This document shows, piece by piece, positions 26,117 to 35,130 of a stretch of 64,000 nucleotides of DNA. Under the pieces are notes generated by a model. That model worked only from the letters and a program-made list of their open reading frames with translations. It had not been told where the DNA came from and ran no database searches. Both the position numbers and the translations under genes were made by a program. This stretch comes from CBDCVY01 sp965223245. GTDB lineage: Bacteria; Nitrospinota; Nitrospinia; Nitrospinales; Nitrospinaceae. Each line of letters begins with the position of its first letter. The first letter of the stretch is position 1. The DNA lies in the NCBI GenBank assembly GCA_965223245.1, contig CBDCVY010000013.1:2976001-3040000 (forward strand), written 5' to 3'.

Positions 26117-27220
26117 CTACAACCGCATAGGCATTACGATACTTAAAAAATCTTTATCTTCACCCACAGTAATTAAACAGGAATTATTTTGATCCTTTAA
26201 GTTTAGGACCACTTCATCTTCATCAATTGCGCTCAAAACATCCAAAACATAACGCGCATTTAATCCAATGGTAACCTCTTCACCTTGATATTTGATCTCC
26301 AGCTCTTCATTCGCATCGCCCAACTCAGTGTTATCTGAAACCAGTGTTAAACTGCCAGGTTTAATTTCAAAACGCACCATTTTAGATTTTTCGTCCGCCA
26401 ACAAGGCCACCCGCTTTAATGCATGGCTTAAATCTTGTTTATTTACTCCCACATGAAGTTCATTATCCGATGGAATGACTTGGCGATAATTAGGAAACTT
26501 GCCATCCACTTTACGACTTACAATGACCTGTTTATCCTGAATGAATGCCATTTGATTATCTTTTTCTGAAAATGCATAAACCGAATCTTCATTCTCAATA
26601 AACCGTAAAAGCTCTGTTAACACTTTCTTTGGTAAAAGATAACCCGTCTTACTTTTGGTTTTTGTATTTGCTAAGGCCCTTTTAATAAATGCTAAACGAT
26701 GGCCGTCGGTGCCTACCATATTCACTTTACCGTTGTCACACTCCAACAGGAGACCATTGAGTGCCTGACGGGTTTCATCAGGAGAAATAGCAAAAAGAGT
26801 TTTTCGGATCATTTCTTTTAAAAGACTTCCTTTAAACTCCATTAATGGCTCTTCACTATATTCCGGAAGCTTCGGGAAATCTTCTGGTGGCAAACCAGGT
26901 AAACGAAATTTGGATTTACCGCATTTTAATGAAACCCAATCGTTCTCCTCTTGATAAAAATGAATCTCCAATTCTGGTAACTCTTTTACAATATCAAAAA
27001 GCTTTTTTGCATTAATAGACACCGAACCTTCAGAAACAACTTTAGCGGGGTAAGCTCCAGTCATTCCAATCTCCAAATCGGTAGCCTTCAAGTGGATCCC
27101 TTTTTTGTGAGTTGAAATAAGGACATGAGACAGAATAGGCATGGCTCCTTTGCTCTCAACAATACCTTGGACTTTATTCAGGCCATGAAGAAAAATATTT
27201 CTGTCAATTTTGATTTCCAT
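26117..27220 (-). CDS. dnaN: DNA polymerase III beta sliding clamp
   Basis: Ring-shaped processivity clamp of the replicative polymerase. It has 367 residues with three repeated domains of about 120 residues. Characteristic segments are KVQGIVESKGAMPILSHVLI, GTDGHRLAF, FPNYRQVIP and the C-terminal end SIVMPMRL. A strong ribosome site (AGGGGGG) stands 3-4 bp before the ATG. It is not beside dnaA, gyrB or recF, so this is not a classical replication-origin neighbourhood. It is divergent from the DAHP synthase gene. Confidence 0.97.
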   Translation of the reverse strand: MEIKIDRNIFLHGLNKVQGIVESKGAMPILSHVLISTHKKGIHLKATDLEIGMTGAYPAKVVSEGSVSINAKKLFDIVKELPELEIHFYQEENDWVSLKCGKSKFRLPGLPPEDFPKLPEYSEEPLMEFKGSLLKEMIRKTLFAISPDETRQALNGLLLECDNGKVNMVGTDGHRLAFIKRALANTKTKSKTGYLLPKKVLTELLRFIENEDSVYAFSEKDNQMAFIQDKQVIVSRKVDGKFPNYRQVIPSDNELHVGVNKQDLSHALKRVALLADEKSKMVRFEIKPGSLTLVSDNTELGDANEELEIKYQGEEVTIGLNARYVLDVLSAIDEDEVVLNLKDQNNSCLITVGEDKDFLSIVMPMRL

Positions 27221-27401
27221 CGTCCCCCCTGGCAGGTAAGTTATGTAAAACGGTCATTAATTTACACAAATCCCTAAGACCTGTCAAAGCAATAATCAGA
27301 ACGTTCTCTTGTCTTTTCTATAATAAAATTATTCACACGAATTGCTATATAGCTATTGAAACTAAATGCAAATTCAATTAACTAAAACTTATAGGGAATC
27401 C

Positions 27402-27430
27402 TTGACTTTATTAAATAACGCGTGTTAATT
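27402..27430 (+). promoter_or_regulatory. Putative sigma-70 promoter of DAHP synthase
   Basis: TTGACT at 27402-27407 and TTAATT at 27425-27430 with a 17-bp spacer, about 28 bp upstream of the coding start. The -10 box is weak. I see no T-box or trp-like leader in the 237-bp divergent spacer. Confidence 0.4.
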
Positions 27431-27457
27431 TCAAGGTTCACGTAAGGAAACCTATTT

Positions 27458-28474
27458 ATGATTATAGTAATAAAGCCCGGCACCAAACCGGAAGAAATTC
27501 AAGCTGTTAAGGATAAAATTCATTCTTTAGGGTATAAGACCCATGAAATCGTTGGGGTTGAACGGCAGGTAATAGGTGCAGTAGGGGAAGATCATGGTAA
27601 AGATCGCCTACAAGACCTGGAGTCTATGCCAGGAGTGGAAGACGTTATCCCGATTCTAAAACCTTATAAACTTGCAGGTCGAGAAATACAGAATGCTAAT
27701 TCTGTTGTGGATTGTAATGGCTTGAAAGTAGGTGGTAATTCTATTGCAATTATGGCGGGTCCTTGCTCCGTTGAGAATCAGGAACAATTGATGACCACAG
27801 CAAAATCGGTCAAATCATCTGGAGCTAATATGCTTCGCGGCGGTGCATTTAAACCTAGAACCTCACCCTATAGCTTTCAAGGACTAGAAGAAGAAGGCTT
27901 AAAACTTCTTGCTGCGGCAAAAAAAGAAACCGGTCTTCCAATTGTCACTGAGGTAATGAATCCAAGAGAAGTAGACTTAGTAGCAAAGTATGCCGATGTT
28001 CTTCAGGTTGGAGCCAGAAATGTACAAAACTTTTCCCTGCTTAAAGAATTAGGTCGAGTCAAAAAACCCGTTCTATTAAAAAGGGGCATGATGACTACTA
28101 TCAAAGAGTTTTTAATGTCAGCTGAATATATCCTTTCTGAAGGAAATAAAAATGTCATACTTTGTGAACGTGGAATCCGCACGTTTGAAACAGCAACTCG
28201 CAATACCTTAGATATTAGCTGCATTCCTGTTTTAAAAAAAGAAACACATTTACCGATAATAATTGACCCCAGTCATGCCACGGGGCACTGGGACCTAGTA
28301 GAACCCATGGCCCGCGCTTCCATTGCCGCAGGCGCTGATGGGCTAATGATTGAAGTCCACCCTGATCCTATCAATGCTTATTCGGACGGACCTCAGTCCC
28401 TTAAGCTCGAAAAGTTTGCTCAGTTGGTTGAAAACATTCGGCCTTTCATCAGACTGATGCAAAGAGAGCTGTAA
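27458..28474 (+). CDS. aroF: 3-deoxy-7-phosphoheptulonate (DAHP) synthase, type I-beta
   Basis: First enzyme of the shikimate pathway, condensing PEP with erythrose-4-phosphate. It has 338 residues: an N-terminal ferredoxin-like (ACT/FL) regulatory domain (about 1-70; MIIVIKPGTKPEEIQ, QVIGAVGED) and the TIM-barrel core with IMAGPCSVEN, GANMLRGGAFKPRTSPYSFQ, QVGARNVQNF, LLKRGM and IIDPSHATG. The N-terminal domain is the one used for feedback control by aromatic amino acids in the Thermotoga-type enzymes. AAGGAAA lies before the ATG. The call is secure; the allosteric effector is inferred. Confidence 0.95.
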   Translation: MIIVIKPGTKPEEIQAVKDKIHSLGYKTHEIVGVERQVIGAVGEDHGKDRLQDLESMPGVEDVIPILKPYKLAGREIQNANSVVDCNGLKVGGNSIAIMAGPCSVENQEQLMTTAKSVKSSGANMLRGGAFKPRTSPYSFQGLEEEGLKLLAAAKKETGLPIVTEVMNPREVDLVAKYADVLQVGARNVQNFSLLKELGRVKKPVLLKRGMMTTIKEFLMSAEYILSEGNKNVILCERGIRTFETATRNTLDISCIPVLKKETHLPIIIDPSHATGHWDLVEPMARASIAAGADGLMIEVHPDPINAYSDGPQSLKLEKFAQLVENIRPFIRLMQREL

Positions 28475-28623
28475 TCTCCCCAAAAACTCTCCGCTGACTT
28501 AACTTTTCTTTTTTCACTTCCTTGAATCCCCTGTAGTTTTGATATATTCTGGATCGGAATCTATATTTTGTTAAAGAATAGTCCAATTAACTCATTTTTA
28601 ATTTTTGGATTAATTTAATTGTA

Positions 28624-31353
28624 ATGATTGACCTGTACCTTAGTAACCGCAATCGGGCTAAGGATTATCATTCGGCCCTTTCCTCCGAAATCCTTCAAAC
28701 GGTTCAACCTGAATCTTTACCTAAATTTGATTTAGATAAAGGCCAATCTTATTATTTAGAATTTAAAAATCGAATAATAAAGATAATTGACCGAGAAACT
28801 ACCGCGCTGCAAAAGGAACTCACCAACTCTGAGAATAGCCACCTGCTTTTGTTAAAGAATACATATCTTGTAGATGCAATTATTCAAGCGAGCTTTAATT
28901 CGGCTCTCCATTTGTTAAATGAAACTAGCCATGTCAACCACTTAAAAGAAAATGATCTCCCCATTGCCATCGTTGCCCGAGGGGGTTATGGAAGAGAGGA
29001 GATGTATTTTCGATCCAATGTAGAGTTTCAGGTAGTGTTTCGCGCAGGCCTCAATACTGAAGAAGAAAAGCTAGTTGATGAATTTACCAATTTCTTTAAT
29101 TATTTGTTTAGCTATCAGGAAATTTTTTCAACATCTATAAGCTCCGGACCCTCAGAAATTAATCCGGAAGATCAGGAAATGAACACAGCTCGATTCGCAT
29201 CTTTTCATTCTTTACTAGAACATAGGTTCATTGCTGGAAACCATTTAGTCTATAACGAATTCAAAAGTTCCATCAAGACTGCAGCCCTATTCCATAAAGA
29301 TGAAATTCTTCGGGAATGTTTAAAACATCGCACCTATTTTGAAATTCAAAATACAGTTTTTAAACAAGAACCCAATATAAAAGAAGAACTGCTCCGTGTC
29401 TATTGGGCTGCCAGTGTGGTAAGAATTCGTGAATCAATGGATAAAACGAATTTATTCGAATTATTATCTGAACTTTATTCTAAAAATATCTTAAGTTCTC
29501 CAGCCTTTAAGAAAATGCAAAGTGGTTTAAATTTCCTTTCCAGGGTCCGTCTCTTTTTGCACTGTCATCAACATGGCTCACACAGAGATGAATTAAGTTA
29601 CGAAGTCAGGGATAAAATAACGGAATCGATGGGTTATGGGAAAGATGTAAATAAATTCTTCAACGTATATTTTTATCAAGCCGTTTTGCCCTTAAAACGC
29701 CTGAGCCGCAATATATTTTGGGAAAGCGTTTCGTTTCCAACGAGTCAGTCAAAAACACTCAATAAATTTTTTTGTGTTAATTCAGAAAATCAAATCACCT
29801 TTAATGATCCGAAAATATCCTATTCATGGAGCCCTCCTACTTCGGTATTAGAACTATTCACACTGGTATCCCGAAAGAATTACTTTCTGGCTTTTCCTGT
29901 AATTCGATCCATTGAATCCAACATTGAGCAAATGTTTCCCTTATTTCAGGAAGCAGAAAATGCAAAAGCAGTCCAATCGTACTTTCAAAATATTATCAAA
30001 GGAAAATATTTTGCGAAAGCAATTCGCTACTTACACGAATTTAATTTATTAGAAAACTTTTTTATTCCAGAATTCAAAAATTTAACCGGCCTCCTTCAGG
30101 ATATTTACGTTCATATATTCCCCACTGATATTCATATCTTAGCCGCGCTAGATGCACTCAATAAAATTGAAATCGATCCCGAGGTCGACCCGTTTTTGCG
30201 CGAACTTTATCAATCATTGAAAAATAAAACTATCATTAGACTCTCCGTACTGTTACATGACATTGGTAAAGGGTTAAAAGCTCCGGGAGAAAACGAGGAG
30301 CTAATTGGTGCACGAGCTATTCCACAAATTTTAAATAAATTAGGTTATGGAAATAATAAACGTTTGGTGGAAGATGTTGCTTTTTTAGTAGAAAAACATC
30401 TAATGATGCATGACCTGATGCTTCTCGATCCGGATGAAGATGAAACTTACAATATGATTTGGGACTTGGTTAACAAAGATGTTGAGCGGTTTAAAATGTT
30501 AATTTTGTTGACCTATGCAGATAGGGCCGGGACAAAAATGAAAATGTCTAAAACCCAAATTGATCAACTCAAATATTTTTATCAAAGCATGTTGTATCAT
30601 CAAAAACGAGTTAGTGTCCCTAATGAAGTCCAGTCTGAATTTTTTAAAATGATACGTCTGCCACGAGACCTTCAAGCACAATTGCAGATTTATCATCAAT
30701 TTAAAAATTCAAAAGATCAATTTGCAACAGAATTTATTTTTAAACCCGAGCAGTCTTCTGAACTGGTAGTTTGCACTAAAGATCAACCTGGTCTTTTATA
30801 TAATATATCTGCAATCTTGGCTTTTAATCAATTAAGTATTTCAGAAGCCAACATCCATACGTCTAAGGACAACGTTTTTGATGTTTTTAATATTTGCGGT
30901 CCATCCAGAGAACCCATCGCGTTTTCAAATTTCTCTTACCTGCAAAAACAACTTAAAGAAGACTTAAGAAAAGTTTTTGTTGAAAAAATTCCTATTTCCT
31001 TATTGTATAAAGGACGTACCTTAAGCTCTAAATTAGAAGAAAAATTTAATGATATAAAACTTAAAATAGCCATCATAGGCAGAGCAGTGAAAATTGAAAC
31101 CCATGATATTATTGGAACTATAATGTTGGAAACCCAAGTATTTTCTCAGCTAAATATGGAAATCCAAAGAGCGGTCATACATACCAACTATGGTTCAGCT
31201 TCTAATATATTTTATTTAAGACCTGAGGATGTACATACAATTATTAAAGAAGAAAAAAAGTTTAAAAACATGTTAAAAAGTTCATTACAACCTCTTATTC
31301 ATAACACTCCTATTTTTCCCAAAGAATCAAAGGGAGTTTCTAATACAGAATAG
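28624..31353 (+). CDS. GlnD-like protein with degenerate nucleotidyltransferase site
   Basis: A 909-residue homologue of the PII uridylyltransferase/uridylyl-removing enzyme. The order fits GlnD: nucleotidyltransferase-like domain (about 100-200), helical region, HD domain (about 520-640, LLHDIGKG with His545/Asp546) and C-terminal ACT domains (about 711-780 and 800-880). In the first domain GGYGREEMYF is kept (from residue 120), but the SDxD catalytic pair reads SNVE, with Asn132 and Glu134 in place of the two Asp. The HD domain also lacks the usual GDHS histidine. It is therefore probably not an active uridylyltransferase. No glnB, glnK or amtB is adjacent. Confidence 0.8.
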   Translation: MIDLYLSNRNRAKDYHSALSSEILQTVQPESLPKFDLDKGQSYYLEFKNRIIKIIDRETTALQKELTNSENSHLLLLKNTYLVDAIIQASFNSALHLLNETSHVNHLKENDLPIAIVARGGYGREEMYFRSNVEFQVVFRAGLNTEEEKLVDEFTNFFNYLFSYQEIFSTSISSGPSEINPEDQEMNTARFASFHSLLEHRFIAGNHLVYNEFKSSIKTAALFHKDEILRECLKHRTYFEIQNTVFKQEPNIKEELLRVYWAASVVRIRESMDKTNLFELLSELYSKNILSSPAFKKMQSGLNFLSRVRLFLHCHQHGSHRDELSYEVRDKITESMGYGKDVNKFFNVYFYQAVLPLKRLSRNIFWESVSFPTSQSKTLNKFFCVNSENQITFNDPKISYSWSPPTSVLELFTLVSRKNYFLAFPVIRSIESNIEQMFPLFQEAENAKAVQSYFQNIIKGKYFAKAIRYLHEFNLLENFFIPEFKNLTGLLQDIYVHIFPTDIHILAALDALNKIEIDPEVDPFLRELYQSLKNKTIIRLSVLLHDIGKGLKAPGENEELIGARAIPQILNKLGYGNNKRLVEDVAFLVEKHLMMHDLMLLDPDEDETYNMIWDLVNKDVERFKMLILLTYADRAGTKMKMSKTQIDQLKYFYQSMLYHQKRVSVPNEVQSEFFKMIRLPRDLQAQLQIYHQFKNSKDQFATEFIFKPEQSSELVVCTKDQPGLLYNISAILAFNQLSISEANIHTSKDNVFDVFNICGPSREPIAFSNFSYLQKQLKEDLRKVFVEKIPISLLYKGRTLSSKLEEKFNDIKLKIAIIGRAVKIETHDIIGTIMLETQVFSQLNMEIQRAVIHTNYGSASNIFYLRPEDVHTIIKEEKKFKNMLKSSLQPLIHNTPIFPKESKGVSNTE

Positions 31354-31363
31354 AAAGTTTCTT

Positions 31364-32020
31364 ATGCGACGAAAATCATTAATTGTCTCTATTTTAATTT
31401 ACTTATTCATTCTTCCGGGCACTGGGTTTTCAGAAAATTCGGTTTTACAAGAAGCTTTGACTTTAGATCGTCAGGGCTTTATTGAGGAGTCAATCCAAGC
31501 TTGGAAAAAGGTTCTCGAGTCTAACCCAGAAAAAAAAATACAGATCTTTGCTCAAATTAAACTGTGCATCGCTTATTCAAAATCTTCTATGTTTGGAGAC
31601 GCTTTAAAAGAAGCTAAAAGCTTAGCAGAAAAGTTCCCCAATCAATTCAATGTAGCGTTTAACCTGGGAAACATGTACAGCGCAACCCATCAATATAAAC
31701 AAGCCATAGATGCTTATAAAAAAGTTGTTGAACTACAGCCTGACGAAGGATTAGGTTATGTCGGTCTTGGACTTAGTCTCTTTGGAAATCAAGTTGTGGA
31801 AGAATCCTTAATTACATTACGCAAAGTGAGAAAGCTTTTTAAAACCCAAAAAAATATTTCCTGGTATCAAAGTGTTCGAATAATGATTGGGCAAATTAAA
31901 GGATTTGCTCCCTACCCTCCTGATTTTTCGAATTTATGGTTGGCCAACAATCTTCGTGAAATTAGAACAACTTACGAACAAACAATATTTCGAAACTTTG
32001 AAAAACAACTAAACCTCTAA
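31364..32020 (+). CDS. Exported TPR-repeat protein
   Basis: A 218-residue protein with an N-terminal signal peptide (KSLIVSILIYLFILPGTGFS, about residues 4-23) and tandem tetratricopeptide repeats across about 28-165, for instance FNLGNMYSATHQYKQAIDAYKKVVELQPDEGLGYVGLG in pieces. It starts 10 bp after the GlnD-like gene and so is likely cotranscribed with it. TPR domains act as protein-binding scaffolds, here presumably in the periplasm. The partner is unknown. Confidence 0.8.
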   Translation: MRRKSLIVSILIYLFILPGTGFSENSVLQEALTLDRQGFIEESIQAWKKVLESNPEKKIQIFAQIKLCIAYSKSSMFGDALKEAKSLAEKFPNQFNVAFNLGNMYSATHQYKQAIDAYKKVVELQPDEGLGYVGLGLSLFGNQVVEESLITLRKVRKLFKTQKNISWYQSVRIMIGQIKGFAPYPPDFSNLWLANNLREIRTTYEQTIFRNFEKQLNL

Positions 32021-32287
32021 TCAATTCAGGAAACAATACTCCATAATGTAAATCTTATAAAGTTCCTTGCGCCTAGATTAAATTAAAAGGGAAACTCCAC
32101 CGTTTTTAAAAGTTTTAGGATTCTTTTTCAAATAACTTCTTTTCTTTTTAATTACACGACACCACTTAAACCTCATTAATTCAATAGTTTTAAATTGCGC
32201 ATTTTGAATAATCTATTAGTTAAGTAAAGAATCGCACTTACACGTCCGAACATCTAAATATAGAAACCTTTGTTGAGGCTATATAAG

Positions 32288-33097
32288 ATGAAACAAAACT
32301 TCCTCATGTGCCCACCCAAATATTTTGGTGTTCGTTATGTAATTAATCCATGGATGGAAGGTCATTTAGGACAGGTAAATATTAACTTGGCCCAAAATCA
32401 ATGGGAAAGTTTTTATCAATCTTTATCTAAAAAGGCGAACATAGAGTTAATTGAACCTAAAACACATGTTCCCGATATGGTATTTACTGCTAATGCTGGG
32501 TTAATTACTAAAAAAGGATTTGTCCTAAGCCGGTTCAAGCATCAGGAACGACGACGCGAAGAATCTTATTTTGAAAACTGGTTTAAATCCCGGGTCTCTA
32601 ATTTAATCCATATGCCAAAGAATATCTCATTTGAAGGAGCTGGTGATGCACTTTGGCAACCTGGGGAAAACTTACTTTGGATGGCTCATGGATTTCGTAC
32701 AGATATAGAGTCCCATACCTTTTTATCAAACAAATTTCAAATTAAAATTATTTCTTTAAAATTGGTCAACCCATCTTATTATCATTTGGATACCTGCTTT
32801 TGTCCCCTTATGGACAAACACATAATGTACTACCCGGCGGCATTTAATGCAGACTCTCTTCAGCTAATTGAAGATTTTTTCCCCCTCGAAAATCGAATTA
32901 TAGTTTCCAATAAAGATGCAGAAAATTTTGCCTGCAATTCCGTTCTGGTGGGAAGAAATTTATTCCTTAACTTTGCTACCCAAGAGCTGCTAATGGATCT
33001 GAAATCTAGAGGTTATACTCCAATAGTTCAACCTGTTAATGAGTTCCTGAAAGCAGGGGGTGGCAATAAATGCCTTACATTAAGCCTGGACGAATAG
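32288..33097 (+). CDS. Amidinotransferase-family protein, arginine-dihydrolase/DDAH-like
   Basis: A 269-residue protein of the pentein fold. Matching segments are DMVFTANAGLI, FEGAGDALWQ, the active-site His166 in YHLDTCFCPL and the nucleophile Cys262 in AGGGNKCLTLSL near the C-terminus. This pattern resembles cyanobacterial arginine dihydrolase (ArgZ/AgrE N-domain; arginine to ornithine, ammonia and CO2) and DDAH (methylarginine to citrulline). I favour the former because the next gene is ornithine carbamoyltransferase. I use the ATG at 32288, with GAGG about 10 bp upstream; a TTG 18 bp earlier is possible. Activity is inferred. Confidence 0.75.
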   Translation: MKQNFLMCPPKYFGVRYVINPWMEGHLGQVNINLAQNQWESFYQSLSKKANIELIEPKTHVPDMVFTANAGLITKKGFVLSRFKHQERRREESYFENWFKSRVSNLIHMPKNISFEGAGDALWQPGENLLWMAHGFRTDIESHTFLSNKFQIKIISLKLVNPSYYHLDTCFCPLMDKHIMYYPAAFNADSLQLIEDFFPLENRIIVSNKDAENFACNSVLVGRNLFLNFATQELLMDLKSRGYTPIVQPVNEFLKAGGGNKCLTLSLDE

Positions 33098-33205
33098 TCA
33101 TTTCAATTATGTTTATTAAAATAATTTTCCCTATACTTCCATTTTCGCTTCAATGTTGTAAAATGTAGGTTTTTCCTAACTTTACCCTTTTTGAGTGCTG
33201 CATTT

Positions 33206-34123
33206 ATGAAAAAGGATTTTCTAACATTAATGGATTTTTCCACAGATGAATTAAGCCAAATTATCGATCTGGCTGAAAACATAAAAAAATCCCCGCAAGA
33301 TTACGATTCTATTCTCCGTGGTAAATCTGTGGGGATGATTTTTGCTAAAAAATCAACCCGTACTCGCATATCTTTTGAGGTTGGCATTCATCAGTTAGGC
33401 GGCCAACCCATTTTTTTAGGCCCAGAGGACTTGCAGCTTTCTCGTGGTGAATCAATTCGCGATACAGCAAAAGTTTTATCCCGATATTTGCATGGAATCA
33501 TGATTCGCACTTTTTCCCATCAAAATGTTTTGGATTTAGCGCAATATGCTTCTATTCCTGTAATCAACGGCTTGACCGATTACAATCACCCTTGCCAAGG
33601 ACTATCTGATCTCTTTACGATAAAAGAAAAACTTGGGAAATTACGGGGTCTGAAATTGGCATATATAGGTGATGGAAATAATGTTGCTGTATCTTTATTA
33701 TTTGCATGCATTAAGTTCGGCTTAGATGTTTCTATTATTAGCCCAAAAGGGTATACGATTAATAAAGAGGTAATCAATCTAATAGACAATACCGACAGAC
33801 CCAAAAGCTCAAAAGTCCTCTTTACTGATAACATTTCCGAGGGAATAAAAGATGCCCATATTGTTTACACTGACGTTTGGGCAAGTATGGGTCAGGAAGA
33901 AGAGCACTCCAAACGGGTAAAAGATTTGGCTGAATATTCTGTAACCGATGCTATTATGGAACAAGCTGACTCAGAAGCAATTTTTATGCATTGCTTGCCC
34001 GCCCATCGAGGGGAAGAAGTCAGCGCCTCTGTAATGGATGGAAAATCTTCCATAGTTTTTGATCAAGCAGAAAACCGATTGCATCTTCAAAAAAGCATTT
34101 TAGCCACTTTAATAAATCATTAG
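33206..34123 (+). CDS. argF: Ornithine carbamoyltransferase
   Basis: Makes citrulline from ornithine and carbamoyl phosphate in arginine synthesis. It has 305 residues from the ATG at 33206 (MKKDFLTLMDFS is the classical start; a TTG 15 bp earlier is in frame but less likely). The carbamoyl-phosphate loop KSTRTRISFEVG, the HPCQGLSDL block, and the ornithine-binding HCLPAHRGEEV are all present. It lies 108 bp behind the arginine-dihydrolase-like gene on the same strand. No other arginine biosynthesis gene is in the window. Confidence 0.95.
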   Translation: MKKDFLTLMDFSTDELSQIIDLAENIKKSPQDYDSILRGKSVGMIFAKKSTRTRISFEVGIHQLGGQPIFLGPEDLQLSRGESIRDTAKVLSRYLHGIMIRTFSHQNVLDLAQYASIPVINGLTDYNHPCQGLSDLFTIKEKLGKLRGLKLAYIGDGNNVAVSLLFACIKFGLDVSIISPKGYTINKEVINLIDNTDRPKSSKVLFTDNISEGIKDAHIVYTDVWASMGQEEEHSKRVKDLAEYSVTDAIMEQADSEAIFMHCLPAHRGEEVSASVMDGKSSIVFDQAENRLHLQKSILATLINH

Positions 34124-34248
34124 GGGTATGATGAAATTAATTCTTACTTCACAGAGATAACTTTTTGAAAGCTCAATTTTATTTCGGGATTAAAATTAAT
34201 AACACCGGATATATTTGAGAATTTTTTAATATACGCATAGGAGAAATA

Positions 34249-34854
34249 ATGAGCTTAGTAGATCCTTCCAACTTGGTGTGGATGGACTTAGAGATGACCG
34301 GTCTCAATCCTGAAATCGAAGTTATTATTGAAATTGCAACCATTGTTACGGATAAAGAATTAAATATCCTGGAAGAAGGACCCACTTTAGTAATCCACCA
34401 AAAGAATGAAATACTGGATCGTATGGACGAATGGAATCAAAAAACTCACTCGGCCTCCGGTCTTGTGGATCGGGTCAGACTATCGAAAGTCACTGCTGCA
34501 CAAGCAGAAACTATGACTTTGGATTTTATAAAAAAATATGTTCCTCATAATACTTCCCCACTTTGTGGGAATTCTGTGGGCCAAGACCGAAAGTTTTTGG
34601 ACAAATACATGAAAGAAATTTCTGATTTTTTACATTACAGAAATATTGATGTTACATCCATTAAGGAACTGATAAAGAGATGGTACCCTAATGGCCCGAA
34701 ACCTCCTAAAAAAAGCGATGCTCATTTGGCATTAATTGATATTAGAGAATCCATTGAGGAATTAGTTTTCTATAGGCAACATTATTTTCATAATGGAATA
34801 GCAATGGCCGGAAAAGATGAAGCTTTAGAAAGACAGGAAACAGAAAATGAGTAA
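34249..34854 (+). CDS. orn: Oligoribonuclease
   Basis: 3'-5' exoribonuclease that degrades 2-5-nucleotide RNAs (and pGpG from c-di-GMP turnover) to mononucleotides. It has 201 residues with DEDDh exonuclease motifs: VWMDLEMTGL (Asp/Glu), LCGNSVGQDRKFLDKY (Asp) and KKSDAHLALIDI (His/Asp). RYRNIDVTSIKEL-like sequence (HYRNIDVTSIKEL) is conserved in the family. The ribosome site GGAGAAAT lies just before the ATG. It overlaps the following small gene by 8 bp. Confidence 0.95.
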   Translation: MSLVDPSNLVWMDLEMTGLNPEIEVIIEIATIVTDKELNILEEGPTLVIHQKNEILDRMDEWNQKTHSASGLVDRVRLSKVTAAQAETMTLDFIKKYVPHNTSPLCGNSVGQDRKFLDKYMKEISDFLHYRNIDVTSIKELIKRWYPNGPKPPKKSDAHLALIDIRESIEELVFYRQHYFHNGIAMAGKDEALERQETENE

Positions 34855-35116
34855 AGGAACTATTTTAAGTATTGTTTTTTTTGCCGCGATTGCTTACCTT
34901 TCCATTTCCATGATCTGGACAGGAAGCAAATATGAATGCGAGGTTTGCATTAATTATAACGGTTTCGATGTTTGCCAAACTGTTGAGGGAATGGAAAAAC
35001 AGGGAACCATAGAAAACGGAATAAGCACCGCATGCGCCGGGGCCGCAAATGGAAGAACAGAATCCATGGAATGCGGCGCTACCCCTCCTACAAAAGTAAT
35101 GTGTAAAGAACTTTAA
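34847..35116 (+). CDS. Small single-pass membrane protein with six cysteines
   Basis: An 89-residue protein. A hydrophobic helix (about 5-25, ILSIVFFAAIAYLSISMIW) is followed by a soluble domain with six cysteines (Cys31, Cys34 and Cys43 in the first part, three more in ACAGAAN, MECGA and VMCKEL). If the C-terminal domain faces the periplasm, as the N-terminal Lys suggests, three disulphides are possible. The start overlaps orn by 8 bp, indicating translational coupling. I recognise no characterised family. Confidence 0.7.
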   Translation: MSKGTILSIVFFAAIAYLSISMIWTGSKYECEVCINYNGFDVCQTVEGMEKQGTIENGISTACAGAANGRTESMECGATPPTKVMCKEL

Positions 35117-35130
35117 TTTTATCCGGTCTT

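Noticed and set aside
26117..27220. dnaN as evidence of a replication origin
   Set aside because: No dnaA, gyrB, recF or DnaA-box cluster nearby; the gene is embedded among unrelated genes.
23655..28474. Riboswitch or T-box ahead of DAHP synthase or dnaN
   Set aside because: No conserved stem architecture or T-box sequence visible in the 237-bp spacer.
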